64,000 bases of DNA from Saccharopolyspora phatthalungensis (GCF_014203395.1 NZ_JACHIW010000001.1:124001-188000), one strand, 5' to 3'. Numbered from the stretch's first letter, positions 8,530-16,938 are shown. Translations and numbers: made by a program. The notes: generated from the sequence alone by a model not told the origin.

Positions 8530-9653
8530 GGCCTACTCGCCTCCTTCACGCGTTCGCGGCTGAAGCGCCCGAAGTTGTAGTACGCGGCGCAGGCGCCCTC
8601 CGGCGACACCATGCAGGTGCCGATCGGTGTCTCCGGCGTGCACGCGGTGCCGAAAACCTTGCACTCCCACGGTTTCAGGACGCCCTTGAGGACTTCGCCG
8701 CACTGGCATGCCTTCGGGTCCGCCACCCGGATGCCCGGCAGGTCGAAGATTTTCTCGGCATCGAATCGCGCGTAGCGTTCGCGCAGGCGCAGCGCCGAGT
8801 GCGAAATGAAGCCCAGCCCGCGCCATTCGAAGTACGGCCGCAGCTCCATCGTCTCCCCGATCGCCTGCAATGCCGTGCGATTACCGTCCCAGGGCACCAC
8901 GCGGGTGTACTGGTTCTCGACCTCCGAGCGCCCCTCGGCGAGCTGCACCAGCAGCAGGTAGATCGACTGCAGGATGTCCAGCGGTTCGAAACCCGCTACC
9001 ACCAACGGCTTTCCGTAGTCGCGCGCGATGAACTCGTATGGCCGGCAGCCGATCACCGTGGACACGTGCCCGGGGCCGAGGAACCCGTCCAGCCGCAGGT
9101 CCGGGGAGTCCAGGATCGCCTTGATCGCCGGGATGATCGTCACGTGGTTGCAGAACACCGAGAAGTTCTCCAGGCCCTCCTGCTCGGCACGCAGCAGTGT
9201 CATCGCGGTCGACGGCGCGGTGGTCTCGAACCCGATCGCCATGAAGACCACGTGCTGATCGGGGTTCTGCCGGGCGATCTTCAGCGAGTCCAGCGGCGAG
9301 TACACCATCCGGATGTTGGTGCCCTCGGCGTTGGAGTCGAAGAACGAACCGTTGCTGCCCGGCACCCGCATCATGTCGCCGAAGGATGTCATCAGCACGT
9401 CGGGTTGGCGGGCGATGTGGATCGAGTCGTCGATGCGCCCCATCGGGATGACGCACACCGGGCAGCCCGGTCCGTGCACCAGGGTCACATTGTCGGGCAG
9501 GTAATCCTCCAGCCCGTGCTTGTAGATCGTGTGCGTGTGGCCGCCGCAGACCTCCATGAACTTGTACTGGCGGCCGGGCTCGCACAGCCCGGCGATCTTG
9601 GCTGCCAGCGCCCGCGCCTTGTCCGCGTCGCGGTACTCGTCGACGAAACGCAT
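8526..9653 (-). CDS. hypD: hydrogenase Fe-(CN)2CO assembly factor HypD
   Basis: 375 residues, full length. HypD carries a [4Fe-4S] cluster and, with HypC, is the scaffold on which the Fe(CN)2CO unit is built. Seen are MEVCGGHTHTIYKHG, HGPGCPVCVIPMGRID (redox Cys pair), GFETTAPSTA, GPGHVSTVIGC and the C-terminal cluster motif CQCGEVLKG...CKVFGTACTPETPIGTCMVS. All expected cysteines are there. It lies between hypC (12 nt) and hypE (4-bp overlap), the usual hypCDE order. Confidence 0.97.
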   Translation of the reverse strand: MRFVDEYRDADKARALAAKIAGLCEPGRQYKFMEVCGGHTHTIYKHGLEDYLPDNVTLVHGPGCPVCVIPMGRIDDSIHIARQPDVLMTSFGDMMRVPGSNGSFFDSNAEGTNIRMVYSPLDSLKIARQNPDQHVVFMAIGFETTAPSTAMTLLRAEQEGLENFSVFCNHVTIIPAIKAILDSPDLRLDGFLGPGHVSTVIGCRPYEFIARDYGKPLVVAGFEPLDILQSIYLLLVQLAEGRSEVENQYTRVVPWDGNRTALQAIGETMELRPYFEWRGLGFISHSALRLRERYARFDAEKIFDLPGIRVADPKACQCGEVLKGVLKPWECKVFGTACTPETPIGTCMVSPEGACAAYYNFGRFSRERVKEASRP

Positions 9654-9665
9654 ACGGTGCTCCTC

Positions 9666-9938
9666 CTACTCGATACGCGATTCGGTGAGTGCTGCGATCT
9701 CGTCGGAGTAGGCCTGGCCGATGCTCTCCAGGAACTCCAGCGCCGACCTCGCCTCGGCCTCATCGATCTTGGACAGCGCGAATCCGACGTGGATCAGCAC
9801 CCATTCGCCCGGCGCCGGCCGGTCGTCGCCGAGCAGCCCGATGTTGATGTTGCGGCGGACTCCGCTGACGTCGACCTTCGCCAGGTCGGGACGGTCGGTG
9901 AGGATCTCGATGACCTCACCCGGTATTCCCAAGCACAT
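9666..9938 (-). CDS. hypC: hydrogenase maturation chaperone HypC/HupF
   Basis: 90 residues. The start is fixed by MCLGIPGEVIEI, where Cys2 binds the Fe(CN)2CO unit; in-frame sequence upstream is the preceding small gene and noncoding DNA. The OB-fold strands (AKVDVSGVRRNINIGLL, GEWVLIHVGFALSKID) and the C-terminal helix are as in canonical HypC. It shuttles the iron unit from HypD to the large-subunit precursor. This is the canonical HypC of the locus; a second HypC-like domain is fused to a SIS domain near the operon start. Confidence 0.95.
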   Translation of the reverse strand: MCLGIPGEVIEILTDRPDLAKVDVSGVRRNINIGLLGDDRPAPGEWVLIHVGFALSKIDEAEARSALEFLESIGQAYSDEIAALTESRIE

Positions 9939-9943
9939 GAGCC

Positions 9944-10057
9944 TCACATCCTGCTGATCTCGATGTAGCGCTTGACGTCCGGGGCGACCGTCCGGACCAC
10001 GACGACCACGAGCCCGATGACCGCCGCCCACAGCAGCAGCCGACGCAACTCGGCCAT
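9944..10057 (-). CDS. 37-residue single-span membrane peptide (DUF6893-like)
   Basis: A very short gene in the gap between the protease and hypC. Its ATG lies 1 nt after the protease stop and is preceded by AGGAGGTG at 5 nt, the best ribosome site in this part of the operon. The product begins MAELRRLLLWAAVIGLVVVV, one hydrophobic span of ~14-16 residues, and ends with DVKRYIEISRM. As I remember, small actinobacterial proteins with a terminal 'RYLxIRxM' motif are called DUF6893 and occur in group 1h hydrogenase loci; this recall was not checked. A membrane anchor or assembly role for the otherwise soluble hydrogenase is a guess. Confidence 0.75.
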   Translation of the reverse strand: MAELRRLLLWAAVIGLVVVVVRTVAPDVKRYIEISRM

Positions 10058-10058
10058 C

Positions 10059-10565
10059 TCACACCTCCTGCCGTAGCGGCTGTTGTTCGAAACGACGCTT
10101 TTCGGCGTCCAGCAGGTCGATCACCTTGCGCACGGCCGGATCCACCGCGCGGCGCACGGGGTCGCTCAGCCCGATCCGGTGCCCGAGATCGGCCGGCTCG
10201 CACCCCACGATCAGCACGCGACCGGCATCACCGCCGAGCGTGTCCAGCAGCGCGAGCACCGCATCCGGCTGCATGCCGTGGCCGTCGAACGCCGCCCCGG
10301 TGGTGCCGATGCGGTCGCCGTCGCGGAGTTCGAGCACCGAGATCGTGCCCGGTTCCTCGCCGCGCGGCGTCGCGTCGACCAGGATCGTCGTGTCGTAGCC
10401 GCCCAGCAGGTCGAATGCCAGGTGCACGCCGCTGATTCCGTAGTCGGCGACCTGGGCCCACGGCGGCAGTTCGACGTCGGCCAGCCGCCGGGCGACCTCG
10501 ACCCCGAACCCGTCGTCGCCGAGGAAAACGTTGCCGATGCCGGCGATCAGCACTCGTGCTCGCAT
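10059..10565 (-). CDS. hydrogenase maturation endopeptidase (HyaD/HybD-type)
   Basis: 168 residues of the HycI/HybD family. IAGIGNVFLGDDGFG carries the metal-sensing Asp/Glu region, VDATPRG the second conserved acidic residue and GHGMQPDAVL the His region. It removes the C-terminal peptide of the large subunit after nickel insertion. This fits the large subunit here, which keeps 22 residues beyond its last ligand motif. It overlaps the upstream 449-residue gene by 19 bp and is followed 1 nt later by the small membrane peptide, so translation is coupled. Confidence 0.93.
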   Translation of the reverse strand: MRARVLIAGIGNVFLGDDGFGVEVARRLADVELPPWAQVADYGISGVHLAFDLLGGYDTTILVDATPRGEEPGTISVLELRDGDRIGTTGAAFDGHGMQPDAVLALLDTLGGDAGRVLIVGCEPADLGHRIGLSDPVRRAVDPAVRKVIDLLDAEKRRFEQQPLRQEV

Positions 10566-11896
10566 GGTCCCCCCTCACCGGGCTCGATCTCATCAAGGAA
10601 GAAGTAGCGGAAGCGCCCGTGCTCGCTCTGCAGCTCGGCGGCCGGGTCCTCGTCGAGCGTCACGGCGAGGTACTGCTCGTCGTCGACGTCGACGAACACG
10701 CCCTGCACCGTGGCCGTCCGGCCGTGCAGGAACATGTCCTGGGCGTCGGTGCGCCGCCTGCCCGGCTTGAGCCGAACCCTGCTTCCCTTGGCGACGCGCG
10801 TCCCGGCGACCTGGACGCTGTCGGTATCCGGCGACACCGACTCGTCCGCGGCGGGGTCCCACCAGGGCACTCGCGGTTCGCGGACGGTGGACCGGACCGA
10901 CCGCATCGTGCCGTGCAGCCGTTCCAGCCACTCGGCGGGCAGGCCGTCGATCCCGTCCAGGAGGGCTCGCGCGTGTGGGTCGGTGCTCCTCGCGGCGCGT
11001 TTTTCCGCCTCGGTCAGCGCCATCGTCCGCAGCGTCAGGATCTCGTCGATCTCGGTGCCGTCGAACAGCGGCTGCGGGCTTTCCGGCGCGATAGCGGGAT
11101 TGTCGTAGAGGATGATCGGCGAGGACAGCATCGCGTCGCTGCGATCCGATGCGCCGAGCAACACCGGCCAGGTGCGCACGTTCTCGCATTCCTCGACCAC
11201 GGGTCTGGCCCACTCCGGCGGGTCCACGAGCGACAGGAAGGCGCCCTCGGTGACGCCGAGCAGCAGATGCGTGGCCACCAGCGAATGGCGCAACGCGCAT
11301 TCCCGGGAGGAGTCCAGTTCCGCCCGGGCCGTGGTGTTCGCAACCAGGACACGGATCCGGAATCCGCCGTATGGCCCGGAGATCGGGCTCGCACTGATCC
11401 GTAACACGCCGGTGAGGGGCTGGCGAACGCGCACGATCCGGCCGCGCATCCGGCCGTCGGCGTCACGGAGTTCCTCGACGTCTTCGGCGCCATCGACCAC
11501 CACGGCCGCCACGTGGTCGCCGGACAGTAACCGGGCGAGCGGCACGACCACATCACGCTCGTATTCGACGGTTTCGTCCCAGGCGGGCACGTCTTCGCCG
11601 TTGACGACGAGGTGCGACACCACGTGGCGGTTCGGGTCCTGCACCAGCCGCTGCTGCACGTGCAGGAAGCGCAAGCGGACGTGCAAGGTGGCCGTGGCAG
11701 GCGCATCCAGCACGCATTCGGTCTGCGTTTCGCCGTGCTCCCCGCGTTCCGGCGCTGCGAACGACGGCGGCACCAGGACGCCGAACTGCCACCTCGCCTG
11801 GTTCTTCGCCGCCGATGCCCGGTACGGGTACAGCAGGTACCCCTCGTACAGGACTGCATCGGCCACTGCTCGGGCCTGCTCGAACGTCGACGTCAC
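10547..11896 (-). CDS. hydrogenase-associated protein of unknown function (449 aa)
   Basis: Starts at a GTG that overlaps the DUF6084-like stop (GTGA). No catalytic motif was recognised. The N-terminal half is beta-rich, with TLHVRLRFLHVQQRLVQD and HLVVNGEDVPAWDETVEYE. A segment GGFRIRVLVANTTARAEL is followed by LRHSLVATHLLLGVTEGAFLSL. The last ~90 residues (GTRVAKGSRVRLKPG, GRTATVQGVFVDVDDEQYLAV, RYFFLDEIEPG) look like an SH3/KOW-type barrel similar to the nitrile-hydratase beta-subunit end. No cysteine cluster, signal peptide or membrane span. Its invariable-looking place between DUF6084-like and the endopeptidase suggests an assembly or scaffold role; that is inference. Confidence 0.8.
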   Translation of the reverse strand: MTSTFEQARAVADAVLYEGYLLYPYRASAAKNQARWQFGVLVPPSFAAPERGEHGETQTECVLDAPATATLHVRLRFLHVQQRLVQDPNRHVVSHLVVNGEDVPAWDETVEYERDVVVPLARLLSGDHVAAVVVDGAEDVEELRDADGRMRGRIVRVRQPLTGVLRISASPISGPYGGFRIRVLVANTTARAELDSSRECALRHSLVATHLLLGVTEGAFLSLVDPPEWARPVVEECENVRTWPVLLGASDRSDAMLSSPIILYDNPAIAPESPQPLFDGTEIDEILTLRTMALTEAEKRAARSTDPHARALLDGIDGLPAEWLERLHGTMRSVRSTVREPRVPWWDPAADESVSPDTDSVQVAGTRVAKGSRVRLKPGRRRTDAQDMFLHGRTATVQGVFVDVDDEQYLAVTLDEDPAAELQSEHGRFRYFFLDEIEPGEGGPCEHEC

Positions 11897-12531
11897 GATG
11901 CCTCCCCTGCCTTGGCGAGCAGCGTTTCCACGGCCGCATCCCAGGTGGGCACCGCGTGCGCGGCCTTGAAGCGCAGCAGGGCGTCCACGGTTTCCCGGTG
12001 CAGCCGGATCCAGGTGGCGTGTGGGAAGTACGCGTCCATCAGCTCCCGCCAGGTCTTGGCGGGCATCGCATGACTCGCCTCTTGGTGCCACGGCACCTGC
12101 TGGACCCAGAACCCGTTGTCCCCTTTGCCGAAAACGGTTCCGCTGAAGAGCAGTGCGAACGGCACGACGCCGTCGCGCAGGCTGTGAAAGTACTTCCCGG
12201 ATGCCACTTCCATGTCGTAGGTGCAGGGCACGGCCAGCTCCACCTCGGTGCTGCCGGTGAACCCGGGGACGAGAACCGACGCGGTCGCGAAGTGCATCGC
12301 ACGCAGCGTGTGCCGCCACCGGTCGCGCCCGCCGAACAGGTTTCCCAGCAGTTCCGTCTCGTGCTCGTCGTATTCGCGTCGCTGCGGCTCGATGCGGATC
12401 TGGCAGCGCAGCGCGATCGAATGGATCCGCTCGGCGCGGTGCTCCGCGATTCGAAGCCGGAACCGCAAAACCGGCCCGGCACCGTAGAGTTCGGGCCGGA
12501 TGTCGAGGCATTCGAAGGAGAGCTCAGACAT
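11893..12531 (-). CDS. DUF6084-like hydrogenase-associated protein
   Basis: 212 residues, an all-beta protein. Characteristic stretches are FECLDIRPELYGAGPVLRF, IALRCQIRIEPQRREY and VPGFTGSTEVELAVPCTYD, then YFHSLRDGVVPFALLFSGTVF. I recall this pattern as DUF6084, found almost only next to actinobacterial group 1h hydrogenases. The function is unknown. It overlaps the DUF5947-like gene by 8 bp at its start and the 449-residue gene by 4 bp at its end. No cofactor motif is evident, so a structural or folding role is more likely than catalysis. Confidence 0.85.
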   Translation of the reverse strand: MSELSFECLDIRPELYGAGPVLRFRLRIAEHRAERIHSIALRCQIRIEPQRREYDEHETELLGNLFGGRDRWRHTLRAMHFATASVLVPGFTGSTEVELAVPCTYDMEVASGKYFHSLRDGVVPFALLFSGTVFGKGDNGFWVQQVPWHQEASHAMPAKTWRELMDAYFPHATWIRLHRETVDALLRFKAAHAVPTWDAAVETLLAKAGEAS

Positions 12532-13156
12532 CCCGGGCCTCGATCCGCTCGCCGCGCCGCCGCAGCGACTCGAAGAACTCCTCGATCCGGTCCCGCGCCT
12601 CGGTGCCGCCGTCGAAGCCCTTCCAGTGCGTCCGCACGATCCCGACCAGCCGGTAGCAGGCGTCGATCGGCACGAGGAAGCCTTCGAAGCCGTCCTCGGA
12701 CTGCTTGATCAGCAGCGCCTCCACGTCCGCCTGCAATTCCGTTAGCGCGGGGTTGTCCCGCAGTGCCCGCTCCCACTCCTGTACCGGCAGCAGCGATTCG
12801 GTCGCGCCCGCAGGGCTCGGGTAGAAGGCCACCGGCCCGGCGACCGAACTGTGGAACAGGAATGCCATGCCGACCGGAATCTCGGTTGCGTCCCAGATCC
12901 GCGCGCCCGTGCCGAAATCCGGGAGGTGCCGGTATCGCTCGGGCACCGCGCGATGCTTGCCGCCACCCGCGCCGGGATGGGTGAACAGCAGGTAGCAGGC
13001 GCGGCACGTGCACAGGATCCGGCGCGACTCGATGTTGACGACATGCCGGTGTTCGGTTCCCAGCGGTTCCGTGCACAGCTCGCAGCCTCGCTCCGCGCCG
13101 GCCGGCGACGCCGACTCCGGGCGAGGTGTGGTGAAGCGGCGCAGTCCCGTGCTCAC
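12524..13156 (-). CDS. DUF5947-like hydrogenase-associated protein with Cys motifs
   Basis: 210 residues. The GTG start overlaps the upstream stop (GTGA), with GGAGGTC before it. Near the N-terminus is CELCTEPLGTEHRHV followed by ILCTCRACYLLF: a CxxC and a CxCxxC pair that could bind zinc or an iron-sulfur cluster. Then follow AVPERYRHLPDF, IPVGMAFLFHSS, VAFYPSPAGATESLLP and FEGFLVPIDACYRLVG. This matches my recollection of DUF5947, a family restricted to group 1h hydrogenase loci. Function unknown; a metal-binding assembly or electron-relay role is possible. Confidence 0.85.
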   Translation of the reverse strand: MSTGLRRFTTPRPESASPAGAERGCELCTEPLGTEHRHVVNIESRRILCTCRACYLLFTHPGAGGGKHRAVPERYRHLPDFGTGARIWDATEIPVGMAFLFHSSVAGPVAFYPSPAGATESLLPVQEWERALRDNPALTELQADVEALLIKQSEDGFEGFLVPIDACYRLVGIVRTHWKGFDGGTEARDRIEEFFESLRRRGERIEARDV

Positions 13157-14028
13157 GAAGCGACCTCCGCCGGAAGCGCGACGCGCACCGAGCCCGCGTC
13201 GGTCAGCAGCGGCAGCGGGGAAAGGCTCTGCGCGGCCCGCTGCTCGGCGCGGCCCGCGCGGCGAACGTCGTAACGCTCCCGGCAGCGCGGGCACTCCAGG
13301 AGGACACCGTCCAGGAGCGCACCGGTGAAGGGGTTCGAGCAGGACGGGCAGTTGTTCAGGTAGGCGTAGAGGTCACCGTCGGTCCGGCACATGACCAGGG
13401 AAAGGTGGTCGACCGTCACCACGGTCACCTCGCCGGGTGCCAGGTCGCCGGCCGCCGCGACGTCGACCCACGCCGTCCCGGGGCCACTGGGCACCACGGG
13501 CAGCAGCGGCCGGCCACCCGGACCGGTTTCCCGTTCGGGCTCGACGATGCCCTCCACCTCGATGTCGGTGACCTCCGGGACCGCCTCGCGGATCGCGTTC
13601 TCGATGGCCAGCTTGACCGTCACCGTCGACGACGGGCAGCTCTCGCAACTACCGGTCAGCCGCAGGCGGACCACGGATCGCTCGTCGATACCGAGCAACT
13701 CGACATCTCCGGAGTGCGAACCCAGGTAGGGCCGCACCTCCTCCAGCGCCGCCGCCACCCGTTCTTCCACAGTGGACGGATGCAGGTCGTGTAGCGCCAG
13801 GAGACCGCCCACCAGGGGATCAGCGGCCAGCTCCGCATGCAGCGCGCCGCCGTCGGTCTCGCGGAGGATCTGCACGATCCGCCCGAGCCCTTCGCCGTAG
13901 AGCGGGACAATGGCGCGCACAAGTTCCTCGGCGCGCTCGGCGGCGACGGCATCGCCGTCCCGGTCGAACTCCGCCAGGAGCTGATCGATCCGGGCGGCCA
14001 CCGCACTCGCCTCGTCTTGGCCCACCAT
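13153..14028 (-). CDS. NifU-domain protein with four-Cys Rieske-like C-terminal domain (HhyE-like candidate)
   Basis: 291 residues, two parts. Residues ~95-155 are a NifU C-terminal domain with GSCESCPSSTVTVKLAIENAI, whose CxxC carries a labile Fe-S cluster. The C-terminal part has CPSCSNPFTGALLDG then LECPRCRERYDV. This follows the layout of a Rieske domain (CxH...CxxH), but both histidines are cysteines, giving CxxC...CxxC. It directly follows the large subunit (7 nt), the position of HhyE in mycobacterial group 1h loci, where an Fe-S protein is proposed to carry electrons to the respiratory chain. Assignment as that electron carrier is inference from position and cysteines. Confidence 0.85.
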   Translation of the reverse strand: MVGQDEASAVAARIDQLLAEFDRDGDAVAAERAEELVRAIVPLYGEGLGRIVQILRETDGGALHAELAADPLVGGLLALHDLHPSTVEERVAAALEEVRPYLGSHSGDVELLGIDERSVVRLRLTGSCESCPSSTVTVKLAIENAIREAVPEVTDIEVEGIVEPERETGPGGRPLLPVVPSGPGTAWVDVAAAGDLAPGEVTVVTVDHLSLVMCRTDGDLYAYLNNCPSCSNPFTGALLDGVLLECPRCRERYDVRRAGRAEQRAAQSLSPLPLLTDAGSVRVALPAEVAS

Positions 14029-14035
14029 CGCGGGC

Positions 14036-15805
14036 TCACACGCTGCCGTCGAATGCGTGGGGAGTGTGCAACTTCTCCAGCACGTGGCCGTTGCCCAGGT
14101 ACATGTGCACCCCGCAGGGCAGGCACGGGTCGAAGCTGCGGACCGTACGCATGATGTCGATCCCCTTGAAGTTCTCCGGCGAGTTCTCCTCGAAGATCGG
14201 CGTGTTCTGCACGGCGTCCTCGTACGGGCCCGGGGTTCCGAAGCTGTCGCGAACGCTGGCGTTCCAGGGTGTCGGCGGATACGGGTGGTAGTTGGCGATC
14301 TTGCCGTCCCGGATCACCATGTGGTGCGAAAGGACACCGCGCACGGCCTCGGTGAAGCCGCAGCCGACGCCGTCGGCGGGGACCTCGAACGGCTCCCACG
14401 TCTTGGACCGGCCCGCCCGGACCTCGGCCAGCGCCTTGTCGACGAAATGCAGTGCCGCGGCCGCGCAATACGCCTGGAAGTACGTTCGGGCGCGGTTGCG
14501 CTCGATCGCGTTGCTCCACTTAGGAATCTTCCACTCGAAGGTCGTCTCCGGCTTGGTGGCGCTCTTCGGCAGGTTGATCACCACGCTGCTGCCGGTGGAG
14601 CGCACGTAACCGCCGATGTCGACGAGGCCGGCCAGCGCGGTGCTCCACAACCGCGCGATCGGGCCGCCCCCGGTGTCCAGCGCCAGATGCTCGCTGCCGT
14701 TGAACCAGCGCGGCGACATCACCCACGAGTACTTCTCGTCGAAATCGCGCTTTTGCGGCTTCGGGATGGTGTGCTGGTTCCACGGGTGGCGGCGGTCGAC
14801 CGGGTTGCCCAGCGGGTCCCGGTCGACGAACATCTCCCGGTCCTCCCAGTCCTCGTAGTAGGAACTGCCGAGCAGGATCCGGATGCCCAGGTTGATGTCG
14901 ACCAGGTCGTTGGTCACCAGGTCGCCGTCGATCACGATGCCCGGGGTGACGAACATCTTGCGTCCCCAGTCGCTCATGTTCTCGTACCGGAAGTCGCAGA
15001 ACTCCGGGTTGTTCAGGCTCCCCCAGCACCCCAGCATGACCCGGCGGCGGCCGACTTCCTCGTAGCCGGGCAGCGCCTCGTAGAAGAAGTCGAACAGGTC
15101 GTCGTGCATCGGCACGCAGCGCTTCATGAACTCCACGTACCGCATCAACCTGGTCAGGTAGTCGGTGAACAGCTGGACGGTGGCGACCGTGCCGACGCCG
15201 CCCGGATACAGCGTCGAAGGGTGCACGTGGCGGCCCTCCATGAGGCAGAACATCTCCCGCGTCAACCTGCTGACCTGCAGGGCCTCCCGGTAGAACTCGC
15301 CCTCCAGCGGGTTGAGCGAGCGCATGATGTCGGCGATGGTCCGGTAGCCGTGGTCCCCGGCGTGCGGGGCCTCGGTCCGCTCGGCCAGTTCCAGCACACC
15401 CGGGTTGGTCTCGCGCACCATTTTCTCGCAGTAGTCGACCCCGACCAGGTTCTCCTGGAAGATGTTGTGGTCGAACATGTACTCGGCGGCCTCGCCGAGG
15501 TTGATGATCCACTCCCCGAGGTGCGGCGGCCGCACCCCGTAGGCCATGTTCTGGTTGTACACCGAGCAAGTCGCGTGGTTGTCCCCGCAGATGCCGCAGA
15601 TGCGGCTGGTGATGAAGTGCGCGTCCCGCGGATCCTTGCCCTTCATGAAGATGCTGTAGCCACGGAAGATCGACGAGGTGCTGTACGCCTCGACGACCCG
15701 CTTGGCCGACCAGTCGATCTTGGTGTACATCCCGAGGCTGCCGACGATCCTGGTGATCGGATCCCAGGACATCTCCAACAGGTCGTCCTTCGCGGTCTGA
15801 GTCAT
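14036..15805 (-). CDS. hhyL: [NiFe]-hydrogenase large subunit, group 1h
   Basis: 589 residues. It holds the NiFe site that splits H2. The L1 motif is RICGICGDNHATC (Cys70, Cys73) and the L2 motif DPCLPCGVH (Cys561, Cys564, His567). After His567 remain 22 residues that the endopeptidase encoded downstream should remove. Diagnostic group 1h features are the L2 'CGVHMYLGNGHVLE' context, the N-terminal 'WDPITRIVGSLG' and the associated DUF5947/DUF6084-like genes. Group 1h enzymes oxidise H2 at atmospheric levels and tolerate oxygen. It starts 18 nt after the small subunit stop, so the two are made together. The gene symbol follows mycobacterial naming. Confidence 0.95.
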   Translation of the reverse strand: MTQTAKDDLLEMSWDPITRIVGSLGMYTKIDWSAKRVVEAYSTSSIFRGYSIFMKGKDPRDAHFITSRICGICGDNHATCSVYNQNMAYGVRPPHLGEWIINLGEAAEYMFDHNIFQENLVGVDYCEKMVRETNPGVLELAERTEAPHAGDHGYRTIADIMRSLNPLEGEFYREALQVSRLTREMFCLMEGRHVHPSTLYPGGVGTVATVQLFTDYLTRLMRYVEFMKRCVPMHDDLFDFFYEALPGYEEVGRRRVMLGCWGSLNNPEFCDFRYENMSDWGRKMFVTPGIVIDGDLVTNDLVDINLGIRILLGSSYYEDWEDREMFVDRDPLGNPVDRRHPWNQHTIPKPQKRDFDEKYSWVMSPRWFNGSEHLALDTGGGPIARLWSTALAGLVDIGGYVRSTGSSVVINLPKSATKPETTFEWKIPKWSNAIERNRARTYFQAYCAAAALHFVDKALAEVRAGRSKTWEPFEVPADGVGCGFTEAVRGVLSHHMVIRDGKIANYHPYPPTPWNASVRDSFGTPGPYEDAVQNTPIFEENSPENFKGIDIMRTVRSFDPCLPCGVHMYLGNGHVLEKLHTPHAFDGSV

Positions 15806-15823
15806 GTCACGGCCTTTCGTGCG

Positions 15824-16903
15824 TCACCAGGTCGGACTAAAGCCGGTGTGCAGCTCACGGCCCGTGACCCGCCAGGACGGCTCCTTGTCGGCTGTGTTGC
15901 GCGTGATGTCGCGCAGGCGACGGATCGCCACCCCGTAAACGCCGCTGGCGGTGCTCGACACGCGCGCCCCGGGCGGCTCGTCCATGAACGGCATGAACTT
16001 GTCCGGGAAACCCGGCATCGTGCAGGCGATGCAGATCCCGCCGACGTTCGGGCAGCCGCCGAGCCCGGACATCCACCCGCGCTTGGGGACGTTGCACTGC
16101 ACGACCGGCCCCCAGCAACCGATCTTGACCAGGCATTCCGGATCGCCGTACCGCCGGGTGAACTGCCCCTGCTCGTAATAGCCACCGCGATCGCAGCCCT
16201 CGTGCACCGTGGCGCTGAACAGCCACGTCGGCCGTAGCTTGTCGTCGAGCGGAATCATCGGCGCCTGCCCGGCGACCTGGTAGAGCAGGTACAGCAGCGT
16301 CTCGGAGAGGTTGTCCGGCTGGATCGGGCAACCCGGCACGCACACGATCGGCAGGCCCGCCTTGGATTTCCAGTCCCAGCCGAGGTAATCCGGCACGCCC
16401 ATTGCTCCGGTCGGGTTGCCGGCCATGGCGTGGATGCCGCCGTAGGTGGCGCACGTTCCCGCGGCCAGCACCGCCAACGCCTTGGGAGCCAGCCGATCCA
16501 GCCACTCGCTGGTCGTCATCGGCTGCCCGGTCTCCGGGTTGTTGCCGAAACCGCACCAGTAACCTTCGTCCTTGATCGCCTCATTGGGGATCGAGCCCTC
16601 GATGACCAGCACGAACGGTTCAAGCTCGCCGCGATCGGCCCGGTAGAACCATTCGATGAAGGTGTCCGCGCCCTGCTCGGGACCGCACTCGAAATCGATC
16701 AGCGGCCAATGCACCTGCACCTCGGGCAGCCCGGGCAACGCTCCCAGCACGATCTCCTCGATGCTCGGCTGGGACGCCGCCGTCAACGCCACCGAGTCCC
16801 CGTCGCAGCTCAACCCGGCGTTGATCCAGAGGATGTGCAGCGGCCCGGTCGCCTCTCCCCCAGATGCGGGTCCGCCGTCGTCTCGTGCCTTCGCCGAAGT
16901 CAT
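15824..16903 (-). CDS. hhyS: [NiFe]-hydrogenase small subunit, group 1h
   Basis: 359 residues from the ATG preceded by a G-rich site 5 nt upstream; a slightly longer start is possible. It carries the Fe-S relay. NAGLSCDGDSVAL contains Cys33-x2-Asp36 where most hydrogenases have CxxC, matching the Asp-ligated proximal cluster known from the actinobacterial-type hydrogenase of Ralstonia. Further ligand motifs: AGTCATYGG, CVPGCPIQPDN, HEGCDRGGYYEQG, CLVKIGCWGPVVQC and GGCPNVGGICIAC. There is no Tat signal and no C-terminal membrane anchor, so the enzyme is cytoplasmic or held to the membrane by a partner. Confidence 0.95.
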   Translation of the reverse strand: MTSAKARDDGGPASGGEATGPLHILWINAGLSCDGDSVALTAASQPSIEEIVLGALPGLPEVQVHWPLIDFECGPEQGADTFIEWFYRADRGELEPFVLVIEGSIPNEAIKDEGYWCGFGNNPETGQPMTTSEWLDRLAPKALAVLAAGTCATYGGIHAMAGNPTGAMGVPDYLGWDWKSKAGLPIVCVPGCPIQPDNLSETLLYLLYQVAGQAPMIPLDDKLRPTWLFSATVHEGCDRGGYYEQGQFTRRYGDPECLVKIGCWGPVVQCNVPKRGWMSGLGGCPNVGGICIACTMPGFPDKFMPFMDEPPGARVSSTASGVYGVAIRRLRDITRNTADKEPSWRVTGRELHTGFSPTW

Positions 16904-16938
16904 CTCGGTCCCCCCTCGCATAACCGAAAAACAGGGCG

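Noticed and set aside
10547..12511. Reading the 449-residue hydrogenase gene as a 654-residue protein
   Set aside because: The extra N-terminus lies over the DUF6084-like gene and is Arg-rich. The GTG overlapping that gene's stop is the natural coupled start.
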